Source: Planctomycetota bacterium (lineage in GTDB: Bacteria; Planctomycetota; UBA1135; GCA-002686595). Taken from it: a stretch of DNA of 5,397 nt. Below are positions 1 to 5,397 of the stretch, piece after piece. Each line of letters begins with the position of its first letter. The stretch's first letter is position 1. A program made the translations under genes and the position numbers. The notes below the pieces were generated by a model. That model searched no databases, was not told the origin of the DNA, and saw nothing but the letters and a program-made list of their open reading frames with translations. The stretch is from the NCBI GenBank assembly GCA_021776885.1, contig JAJFFA010000916.1, forward strand, positions 1-5,397. The letters run 5' to 3'.

Positions 1-1104
1 GCGCGCCGCGGCCCAGCGCGCCGCGACCCGCTGCGCACGGGCTCCCGTGACGTATTCGCCGCCGCGACCCTCTTCCTCGTGCCCCTCGCCGTGGTCTGCA
101 TCTTCTGGTACTCGCCGCGCTACCGCGCTCCGGCCCTGCCCGTCGCCGCCTGGATCGGCGGCTGGATCGTGTCGCGCCTGGTCCACTGGCGCGACACACC
201 GCGCCTGGCCCAGGGCCTGGCCCTGGCCCTGGGCGTGTCCATCGCGACCGGACGCATCAACGCGGCCTTCGGCCTGGACCGCCCCGAGCACTACCGCGCC
301 CAGTACGAGCTGTCCCTGGCGCAGCTCCTGATCGAGGAACAGAAGCTCGACGAGGCCGAGCGCCACCTGCGCCGCGCGGAGTCCCTGGGCCACCGCGATG
401 CGCGCGCGCGACTGGGCGAGGTCTATCGTCTGCGCGGCGACCGCGACGCGGCGATCGCGCACCTGCGCGCCAGCCTCGAGACCTGGCCCGACGACCCCTA
501 CGTGCTGCGCTCCCTGGCCATCGCCCTGGCCGAGACGCGCCAGCTCGAGGAGGCGGAGGGGCTCTTCGAGCGCGCCCTCGAGCGCGACCCCAACGACTGG
601 CAGTCCGAGTCGGGGCTGGGCAACGTGCTGCTTGAGCTCGGCCGCGCCGGCGAGGCCCTCGGGCGCTACGAGCGCGCCATCGACCTGGCTCCCGCCTTCT
701 TCGAAGCGCGCTACAACCTGGCCATCGCCCTGGGCCGCATCGGACGCGAGCGCGAATCGATCGCCGCCCTGCAGGGCGCCATCAGCGTCAGCCCGGATCA
801 CATCGGCGCCCTCTCGTACCTGGCCTGGAGCCTGGCCACGTCCCCCGACTCGAGCCTGCGCGACGGCCCGCGCGCGGCGAACCTGGCGACGCGCCTCAAT
901 CAGCTGACGTCCTTCTCGAACCCGGCCCACCTCGACACCCTGGCCGCGGCCCTGGCCAGCGCGGGGCACATGGCCGAGGCGATCGATCACGCCGGCGCCG
1001 CCCTGCGCTTCTACGCCGCGGCGGGGGACGACGCCAGCGCCGCGGAGGTCGAGGCGCGCCTGGCCCTCTACCGCCAGGGCCGGCCCTTCGTGCTGGAACC
1101 CTGA
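1..1104 (+). CDS. Membrane protein with C-terminal TPR domain (3' part; probable GT-C glycosyltransferase tail)
   Basis: The frame is open from the first base, so the gene begins upstream of the window; 367 residues are visible. Hydrophobic stretches at window residues about 18-37, 43-60 and 70-83 look like the last membrane helices of a polytopic protein. Between the first two is the motif SPRYRAPALP (38-47), resembling the S-x-RYR-x-P-x-x-P step near the end of the membrane part in GT-C/PMT-type glycosyltransferases that carry C-terminal TPRs. Five regular 34-residue TPRs follow (about 97-130, 131-164, 165-198, 199-232, 233-266). Then comes a divergent pair with LAWSLATSPD (274-283) and DTLAAALASAG (312-322), and a tail ending RQGRPFVLEP. 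TPRs usually bind proteins or present substrates. The TPR call is firm. The glycosyltransferase call is inference, because the catalytic loops lie outside the window. A plain membrane-anchored TPR scaffold is the alternative. Confidence 0.85.
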   Translation, partial: ARRGPARRDPLRTGSRDVFAAATLFLVPLAVVCIFWYSPRYRAPALPVAAWIGGWIVSRLVHWRDTPRLAQGLALALGVSIATGRINAAFGLDRPEHYRAQYELSLAQLLIEEQKLDEAERHLRRAESLGHRDARARLGEVYRLRGDRDAAIAHLRASLETWPDDPYVLRSLAIALAETRQLEEAEGLFERALERDPNDWQSESGLGNVLLELGRAGEALGRYERAIDLAPAFFEARYNLAIALGRIGRERESIAALQGAISVSPDHIGALSYLAWSLATSPDSSLRDGPRAANLATRLNQLTSFSNPAHLDTLAAALASAGHMAEAIDHAGAALRFYAAAGDDASAAEVEARLALYRQGRPFVLEP

Positions 1105-1236
1105 CCCGCGTCCCGACTCTGGGAAAACCGCCCTGCCGGCGGGGAAAAAAACGGAGGACAGGCCACGGGCCCAACGCGCGTTCGCGTTCCAGTTCCTGTG
1201 GCACCTGCCTGGCCACCCCCTCCATCGAGCTTCCCC

Positions 1237-2751
1237 ATGCCGCGGATCGTCCGAATCCTGCTGCCGTTGCTGCTCCTGGCCCTGGCGTCGGGTTGCGCCT
1301 CGAAGCTGCGGGTCACGCCGCACGAGTACGCACACATGCTGTGCGTCGACCCGGACGGCCGAACCCTGCCCCTCCTGGTCGGCAAGGAGACCCAGCCGCG
1401 CGCCAACTTCGACCGCCAGATCCAGGCCATCGTCGATGGCATCGGCGACCGCAAGCACGTCCTGATCTACATCCACGGCGGCCTGGTCTCCCTGGACAAG
1501 GCGGTGCACGCGGCCAAGCGCGACCTCGCGAAGTTCTCCGACGAGGACCCCTACCCGATCTTCGTCAACTGGGAGACGGGGATGTTCACCTCCTACGCCG
1601 ACCACCTGGTGCGCATCCGCCACGGGCGCGCCGAGCCCCTGCGCGCGGCCGTCACCATCCCCTTCGTGCTGCTGGCCGACTTCGGCGCTGCCCTGGCGCG
1701 GCTGCCGATCACCCTCTGGAACCAGAGCTCGAAGGGCCTGGCCGAGCTCTTCGTGCCGAACCAGCCCGAGCCGCGTCCGCAGGACTGGGAGGCGAGCGCC
1801 TGGGTCGACCGCCAGGGAGAGGCGCGCAGCGCAGCCGAGCAGACCGAGCTCTTCGTCACGGCCCTGATCCCGGGCATCGCGCGCATCCTCACCACGCCGC
1901 TCCTGGATGCCATCGGGCTGCCGGCCTTCCGCAACATGGAGCGCCGCGCGCGGGTGCTCTTCCTGTGGGACAGCGACTTCGACTCGAAGGAGCGCCAGCT
2001 GTCCGGCGCCCTCTCGCGCCTGATGCGCGCCCTGCAGCCGCGCGCGGGCGAGGGCGGGGCGACGTCCTTGCAGGCCGCGGCGGCCAAGCTCCACAACCTG
2101 CGTCAGCAGCACGCCCTGCACGGCTGCGAGCGGATGCGCGGCGACGCCGAGCCGAGAGCCTGCGCGTCCCTCGAGCGCCAGATCGCCGAGGAACGGGAGC
2201 GACTGGCGCAGATCGACGGGCGCGACGACGCCTTCCGCATCACCCTCGTGGCCCACAGCATGGGCACGATGGTGGCCAATGAGCTGATCCGCCGGCACCC
2301 GGAGTTCATCTACGAGACAATCGTCTTCATGGGCGCGGCCTGCAGCATCAAGGACTTCGCCGACACGACGCTCGTCTACGTGATGCAGCATGAGTTCACC
2401 CACTTCTACAGCCTCACCCTGCACCCCGAGTCCGAGAGCAACGACCGCTACGGCTACGGCTTCTTCCCCCACGGCAGCCTGCTCGACTGGATCGACAGCT
2501 ACGTCGTGAACCAGAAGTCCGAGCTCGATCGCACCCTGGGCAAGTGGGACAACGTGATGCGAGTCCTGCCCGTGATCGACGACCTGAGCGACGACGTGCG
2601 CCAGCGCATCTCGATCCGCGGCTTCGGACGCGAGCCCGCGGATCAGCCGCGCGACCACGGGGACTTCAACGACTTCGACTTCTGGAAGCCCGCCTTCTGG
2701 AACTTCAAGAGCGATCCGCGGACGAAGGACCGCTGGACCCTGGAGCCCTGA
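1237..2751 (+). CDS. Lipoprotein alpha/beta-hydrolase with a large insertion
   Basis: Predicted 504-residue lipoprotein. Residues 1-20 are a signal peptide (MPRIVR, a leucine-rich core, then ALASGC) with lipobox Cys20. I chose the ATG at 1237 because it gives a compact signal peptide. A GTG at 1198 would add 13 proline-rich residues ahead of it; neither start has a good Shine-Dalgarno. The fold is indicated by the strand-HGG oxyanion-type motif (LIYIHGG, 76-82), strand RVLFLWDSDFD (239-249), and nucleophile elbow LVAHSMG with Ser341, where Ala339 replaces the usual first Gly of GxSxG. Strand TIVFMGAA follows at 361-368. By fold order, the acid is probably Asp403 or Glu398/400 and the histidine His474 in DHGDF (His412 is the alternative). 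An esterase, lipase or acyl-transfer role at an envelope membrane is inferred; the substrate is unknown. The oxyanion motif and the nucleophile lie about 260 residues apart, farther than usual. The insert holds two hydrophobic stretches (about 134-161, 204-230) and a charged helical region (250-330). It is probably translated together with the next gene. Confidence 0.82.
   Translation: MPRIVRILLPLLLLALASGCASKLRVTPHEYAHMLCVDPDGRTLPLLVGKETQPRANFDRQIQAIVDGIGDRKHVLIYIHGGLVSLDKAVHAAKRDLAKFSDEDPYPIFVNWETGMFTSYADHLVRIRHGRAEPLRAAVTIPFVLLADFGAALARLPITLWNQSSKGLAELFVPNQPEPRPQDWEASAWVDRQGEARSAAEQTELFVTALIPGIARILTTPLLDAIGLPAFRNMERRARVLFLWDSDFDSKERQLSGALSRLMRALQPRAGEGGATSLQAAAAKLHNLRQQHALHGCERMRGDAEPRACASLERQIAEERERLAQIDGRDDAFRITLVAHSMGTMVANELIRRHPEFIYETIVFMGAACSIKDFADTTLVYVMQHEFTHFYSLTLHPESESNDRYGYGFFPHGSLLDWIDSYVVNQKSELDRTLGKWDNVMRVLPVIDDLSDDVRQRISIRGFGREPADQPRDHGDFNDFDFWKPAFWNFKSDPRTKDRWTLEP
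2742..2745 (+). promoter_or_regulatory. Shine-Dalgarno core GGAG for the beta-rich lipoprotein gene
   Basis: GGAG lies inside the last codons of the hydrolase gene, 8 nt before the ATG at 2754. It fixes that start over the open frame that continues upstream, and it suggests translational linkage of the two genes. Confidence 0.6.
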
Positions 2752-2753
2752 AC

Positions 2754-3599
2754 ATGCGCTACCTCCTGCCCCTCTTCCTGGCCCTCGCTCTCGTCCCCGC
2801 GTGCGCCGGTCCCGGCGGCAGCCTCGAGCCCGTCAAGCTGCGCTACGACGAGGTCGAGCCCCCGGGCTTCTTCGACATCGGCGTGGGCTTCGGCTTCGTG
2901 CCCAACACGCGCGATGGCGTGAACGACGACGCCTCGGGCACGGTGGTCAGCTTCAAGGCCTATCCCCTGGGGCGCTGGTACTCGGCCGCCCAGTCGGATC
3001 CCGACGTCGAGCAGCTCGATCGCAGGGATCGGGGCGACCTGCAGACCGTTCTCGCCAGCGACGAAACGGAGCGCAAGAGCAAGCTGCAAGCCATGAACGC
3101 CGCCGACAGCGGAGCGCCCGCCGACCTCGAATTCAGGACCGCGGCCAAGCGCCTCGAGGGCCTGCTCGAGTCCCGCGAGGTCGGCCTCAGCCCGGAGTTC
3201 ACGCGCCGACTCACCCGTGCGCTGGACGAGAACGCGTCCCTCAACGAGGACGAGCGCGAGTCCCTGGCCGAGGCCTCGACGGCCAAGGGCTACGACGGCA
3301 AGAAGTGGCGCGTGATCGAGGAGCGCGCCGGCTTCCTCAACCGCTTCTCGGTCTTCTACGGCCTCTCGGCCCCGCAGCTCGACGGCGGCGGCATCGACGG
3401 CAGCGCCCAGGTGGCGGGGATCGGCTTCGACATCTCCCCCGACCTGGCCGTGCTCTTCGGCCGCGCCTTCTACGACGTCGACCTCGGCGCCGGCACCCTG
3501 GCCTCGGACGACAAGAACTTCTACGGCATCTCCCTCAACCTGTTCGCCTTCCGCGACCTGCTCGCGAACGTCGCCAGCGCCGGAACGTCGGGCGACTGA
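2754..3599 (+). CDS. Lipoprotein with beta-rich ends and a charged helical middle, function unknown
   Basis: I do not recognise this 281-residue protein. MRYLLPLFLALALVPAC is a lipoprotein signal with lipobox VPAC and Cys17. The residue after Cys is Ala, not Asp, which fits transport to the outer membrane. Two beta-rich blocks frame the protein. The first holds FFDIGVGFGFV (39-49) and GTVVSFKAY (62-70). The second holds FSVFYGLSA (198-206), AQVAGIGFDIS (218-228), DLAVLFGRAFYDVD (230-243) and FYGISLNLFAF (256-266). The alternating hydrophobic and aromatic residues resemble strands of a small outer-membrane barrel. Between them, residues 80-190 are charged and probably helical, rich in Glu, Arg and Asp. 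Only about six strands are visible, so a complete 8-strand barrel is not shown. The ATG follows the hydrolase stop by 2 nt, and a good GGAG precedes it. Tight coupling suggests a joint role with the hydrolase, for example as a surface partner, but that is inference. Confidence 0.75.
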   Translation: MRYLLPLFLALALVPACAGPGGSLEPVKLRYDEVEPPGFFDIGVGFGFVPNTRDGVNDDASGTVVSFKAYPLGRWYSAAQSDPDVEQLDRRDRGDLQTVLASDETERKSKLQAMNAADSGAPADLEFRTAAKRLEGLLESREVGLSPEFTRRLTRALDENASLNEDERESLAEASTAKGYDGKKWRVIEERAGFLNRFSVFYGLSAPQLDGGGIDGSAQVAGIGFDISPDLAVLFGRAFYDVDLGAGTLASDDKNFYGISLNLFAFRDLLANVASAGTSGD

Positions 3600-3601
3600 G
3601 G
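3598..3601 (+). promoter_or_regulatory. Shine-Dalgarno core GAGG for the secreted-protein gene
   Basis: GAGG overlaps the TGA stop of the preceding gene and sits 7 nt before the ATG at 3609. It favours this start over the in-frame ATG at 3642, which would lose the basic N-terminal part of the signal peptide. Confidence 0.55.
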
Positions 3602-3608
3602 CACACAG

Positions 3609-4484
3609 ATGCGACGCACGATTGCACGTAGCTCTAGCGTGATGGTATGGACGACGCTCGCCCTCGGCCACTTCCTGGCCCAGAGTGCACTGGCGCAGGG
3701 ATTCGACCGCCCGAACGATCCGGCGCGCTATCAGGGCTTCAAGAGCCCCACGTCACTCGAACTCGCGGGTTCAGAAGTCGAGGCCTCAGTAGATTATTCT
3801 TTCGCTGGAAAGCAAGTTCGGGTTCACCTGAGCTGGACACTTCCGGACGGCCGCAAGCATTCCAACACGCAGCGTGAGGCCACGGCTTTCTGGCCCACTG
3901 AAGTGCGGAGCCATGCACCGAACGAGCTGATCGTGGCCGGGGTCACGACTCGTGGAGAAACCGAGATTCAGCTTTGGACATTCGGACAGCCTCGAGTCCT
4001 GCCGCCCATCTATCCCGTCGGCGGCGGAGACCCGATCATGCCGGACGCCTACGTCCCGGTTGCAAGCAAGACAACACTGTTCAACGACAAGGACCCGGCG
4101 CGCCGGTTCGTCGCACACATCCTGCCCAATCGCGGCGACCCCCGTTCAGTGTTCGTTCAGTTTCACGAGCAGAAAGACCTGTGGTCTTTCAACCTCAGCT
4201 CCGTCGGCATGGCAAGAGTCTTCGCGGCTACCCCCAATACGGACGGCGTGCCCGTCGCCGCGGGGCTAGTGAACGATTACAAAGTTGCCCTGAGCGGCGA
4301 TCATGTCAATGACGGCTATCTCTATTGGATCTTCTCCGAACCCAACGATGGCCCGTCTGGGATTGTGATCTTCCACGACACTGACCGCGACGGGACCTTG
4401 GACTCTTCCGAGCAGCTTGACGGCCCCCTGTGGAGTGCGCGCACCTATGGAGACCACGCGAGCTGGATTGAGCTGGGCGGGTAA
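3609..4484 (+). CDS. Secreted protein with an EF-hand-type calcium-binding loop, function unknown
   Basis: A 291-residue protein of no family I can name. Residues 1-29 form a Sec signal peptide: basic start MRRTIAR, hydrophobic middle, and ALA/Q cleavage after Ala29. The mature part looks mainly beta-structured (for example QVRVHLSWTL at 69-78, ELIVAGV at 106-112, VFVQFH at 181-186), with no Cys. Residues 257-268, DTDRDGTLDSSE, fit the 12-residue calcium loop D-x-D-x-D-G-x-[IL]-x-x-x-E exactly, with a further Asp at loop position 9. No clear E or F helices flank it, so it is more like the isolated calcium loops of extracellular repeat proteins than a true EF-hand pair. The gene follows its neighbour by 9 nt and probably shares its transcript. 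Its codon use is unlike the neighbours: 33 of its first 100 codons end in A or T, against 1 of the last 100 in the gene before. That suggests a different origin. A periplasmic or extracellular location is likely. Confidence 0.78.
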   Translation: MRRTIARSSSVMVWTTLALGHFLAQSALAQGFDRPNDPARYQGFKSPTSLELAGSEVEASVDYSFAGKQVRVHLSWTLPDGRKHSNTQREATAFWPTEVRSHAPNELIVAGVTTRGETEIQLWTFGQPRVLPPIYPVGGGDPIMPDAYVPVASKTTLFNDKDPARRFVAHILPNRGDPRSVFVQFHEQKDLWSFNLSSVGMARVFAATPNTDGVPVAAGLVNDYKVALSGDHVNDGYLYWIFSEPNDGPSGIVIFHDTDRDGTLDSSEQLDGPLWSARTYGDHASWIELGG

Positions 4485-4488
4485 TGCT

Positions 4489-4570
4489 CGAGGCATCGCA
4501 GCCGCGAAGCGGCGTGTCATCCGGAGCTGGCGACTACGACCCGCCGCTCACGTGCGATCCCAACGCCTCG
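4489..4570. repeat. Long imperfect inverted repeat between convergent genes
   Basis: The segment 4489-4500 (CGAGGCATCGCA) can pair in full with 4553-4558 (TGCGAT) plus 4565-4570 (GCCTCG), leaving a 6-nt bulge CCCAAC at 4559-4564. Inside it is a local hairpin, GCCGC-GAA-GCGGC (4501-4513). An alternative inner stem is AGCGGCG (4508-4514) with CGCCGCT (4542-4548). It begins 4 nt after the stop of the secreted-protein gene and ends 18 nt past the GNAT stop on the other strand, so both messages could end in it. Neither strand has a T-tract after it, so it is not a classical intrinsic terminator. It could be a 3'-end stabilising stem, a Rho-dependent end or a mobile hairpin element. The pairing is visible; the role is unknown. 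Confidence 0.5.
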
Positions 4571-4588
4571 TCAGTCTGAGGCGGAGTC

Positions 4589-5131
4589 TCAGTGTTGATT
4601 CGAGAAGCGGAAGGCGACCCGCCGCCCGAAGGCGTGGTCCTCTTCCGTCTCGACCACCTCCCCGCTGGCGCAAGCGGGCAGGGTCTTGCGCCAGAAGGCG
4701 GCGGCGCGTGGCGCCGTGGTCCAGGTCACCACCTCCCACTTGCCGCGGTGGCGGGCGATGCCCTCGCGCGCGGCCTGCCCGGCGACCCCGGCTCCGCGGT
4801 AGGCGTGGGCGACGAAGAACTCGTAGACCACGAAGTCGATGCCAGCGGTCGGAACGTAGGGGCCCGCCGCGATCCAGTTGAAGCCGGCGGGCTTGCCGTC
4901 GACCCGGATCAGGTAGGGGAACAGGTGCTCGGGGTTACGCCACCAGGGGGCCTGTCCGTCGAGCAGCTCCTCCCACGTGCGCAGGGAGTCGTCGTCGGCG
5001 AGCACCCCGTGGGCGTTCGGCGGCTTGTGCTCGTACGACGCGATGTCGTGCAGGTACTGCGGGTACAGGTTGCGGATCGGCAGCGCCCCCTCCTCCGAGG
5101 TCAGCTCCAGCTCGACTTCACCCGCGCCCAT
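4589..5131 (-). CDS. GNAT-family N-acetyltransferase
   Basis: A 180-residue protein, normal length for a single-domain acetyltransferase using acetyl-CoA. Residues 71-88 (LFPYLIRVDGKPAGFNWI, running from residue 70) are the typical strand pair with a turn. The core motif A is VVYEFFVAHAYRGAGVAGQA (101-120), with the R-x-x-G-x-A pyrophosphate-binding loop at 112-117. KWEVVTW (131-137) and AAFWRK (144-149) match the later strand and the helix after it. The start NLYPQYLHDIASYE (21-34) and the WEV...FW pattern resemble the predicted acetyltransferases of COG5628. The usual Asn-x-x-A before FW is replaced here by TTAPRAAAFW. The ATG at 5131 is the only ATG, GTG or TTG in this frame back to the stop at 5339, though no clear Shine-Dalgarno precedes it. 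The substrate cannot be told. The gene appears to be its own transcript, isolated by the terminator upstream, and it converges on the secreted-protein gene. Confidence 0.88.
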   Translation of the reverse strand: MGAGEVELELTSEEGALPIRNLYPQYLHDIASYEHKPPNAHGVLADDDSLRTWEELLDGQAPWWRNPEHLFPYLIRVDGKPAGFNWIAAGPYVPTAGIDFVVYEFFVAHAYRGAGVAGQAAREGIARHRGKWEVVTWTTAPRAAAFWRKTLPACASGEVVETEEDHAFGRRVAFRFSNQH

Positions 5132-5160
5132 GCCGCGAGGATACGCGCCGCCCCACCCAC

Positions 5161-5199
5161 AAGAAAAGCTTCGCGGCCCCCAGCGGGGGCACGCGAAGC
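5161..5199 (-). terminator. Intrinsic terminator, leftward
   Basis: On the - strand, GCTTCGCG (5199-5192) then GCCCCC pair with GGGGGC then CGCGAAGC (5175-5168). This gives a 14-bp stem with a 3-nt loop (5182-5184) and one bulged base at 5191. It is followed by TTTTCTT (5167-5161). The + strand lacks a T-tract after the stem (it reads AAGGAGAG), so the element acts leftward only. It lies 30 nt upstream of the GNAT start and would end transcription from the gene at the right edge. Confidence 0.85.
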
Positions 5200-5338
5200 A
5201 AGGAGAGCTTGGATCAGGCCAGCCGCTCGAAAGGCGGTCAGTCTCGGTGCAAGTCCAGGGACGAACGTCGGCGGTCCAGCGGGCGGGGAGATTACCCGAT
5301 CGGCCCTTGGCCCGCTTCCAGCCCGCGTGAATCCTTCG

Positions 5339-5397
5339 TCAAGCCCGGGTCAAGCCCCCGGCCAGGCTCGTGATCACCCCCTGCAGCTCGCTCGCCG
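5339..5397 (-). CDS. C-terminal end of an unidentified protein (partial)
   Basis: Reading leftward from the window edge, one frame gives ASELQGVITSLAGGLTRA and then TGA at 5341-5339. Of these 18 codons, 17 end in G or C, matching the codon style of the other native genes, while the competing - strand frames have mixed third positions or an early stop. The leftward terminator at 5199-5161 is also best explained by a gene here. Only 18 residues are visible, so no family can be named. The 139-nt gap to the terminator is long for a simple 3' end, which lowers confidence slightly. Confidence 0.5.
   Translation of the reverse strand, partial: ASELQGVITSLAGGLTRA

Noticed and set aside
1124..1151. 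Intrinsic terminator after the TPR gene
   Set aside because: CCGCC-CTGCC-GGCGG (1128-1142) forms only a 5-bp stem and is followed by GGAAAAAAA on the + strand, not T residues. On the - strand a short T run follows, but no gene there needs it.
1153..1157. Strong GGAGG as a ribosome binding site
   Set aside because: No ATG, GTG or TTG lies within a usable distance, and the hydrolase start is about 80 nt further on.
2643..3671. Long open frame on the - strand opposite the second lipoprotein gene
   Set aside because: It is the antisense shadow expected when third positions are almost all G or C. Its product is a Val/Glu/Ala/Gly-rich string without motifs, while the + strand frame has a signal peptide and a ribosome binding site.
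4485..4600. Integron attC site behind a compositionally foreign gene
   Set aside because: The bulged palindrome after a foreign-looking gene fits the general picture, but the paired ends lack the RYYYAAC and GTTRRRY cores in the right places. There is no matching site before the gene, and its 9-nt spacing to the previous gene looks operonic.
5080..5160. Sigma-70-type promoter for the GNAT gene
   Set aside because: TATCCT lies just before the ATG on the - strand, but the only TTGTGG-like -35 is 13 nt away, too close, and the match is too weak in this composition.
5238..5290. Cobalamin riboswitch on the + strand
   Set aside because: GGTGCAAGTCC (5246-5256) resembles the B12-box region, but the preceding GGGAA-type segment and its flanking stem are absent, and no + strand gene is supported downstream.
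5209..5373. Small + strand ORF starting at TTG behind AAGGAG
   Set aside because: The spacer between AAGGAG (5200-5205) and the TTG is only 3 nt, codon third positions are mixed, the product is Arg/Ser/Pro-rich without features, and it runs antisense to the better-supported gene end at 5339-5397.

Overview
The window comes from a very GC-rich bacterium with two membranes. Codon third positions in the native-looking genes are almost all G or C (99 of the last 100 codons of the gene ending at 3599). Two proteins carry lipobox signal peptides and one carries an ordinary Sec signal, so several products are exported. The first gene has a TPR variant (LAWSLATSPD, then an RDG step, then DTLAAALASAG) that I associate with Planctomycetota and Verrucomicrobia. 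A planctomycete-like host is my best guess, but this is inference from one protein and composition.

Layout on the + strand: position 1 lies inside the 3' part of a membrane protein with C-terminal TPRs (to 1104), probably a GT-C-type glycosyltransferase tail. After a 132-nt spacer comes a tight run of three genes: a lipoprotein alpha/beta hydrolase (1237-2751), a small lipoprotein with beta-rich ends and a helical middle (2754-3599, 2-nt gap), and a secreted protein with an EF-hand-type calcium loop (3609-4484, 9-nt gap). Each of the two downstream genes has a Shine-Dalgarno core inside or overlapping the end of the gene before it, so the three look co-transcribed. All three products are predicted to leave the cytoplasm. 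The third gene differs sharply in base composition and may be a later arrival.

Layout on the - strand: a GNAT acetyltransferase (5131-4589) converges on the secreted-protein gene. The 104-nt gap between their stops holds a long imperfect inverted repeat (4489-4570). Upstream of the GNAT gene is a clear intrinsic terminator facing leftward (5199-5161). It most likely ends a transcript from a - strand gene whose last codons run off the right edge (5397-5339). The 139 nt between that stop and the terminator has no convincing gene.

I see no CRISPR array, tRNA, rRNA, transposase, integrase or recognised defence system. The least explained parts are the hydrolase/beta-rich lipoprotein pair, the compositional outlier behind them, and the structured convergent spacer.
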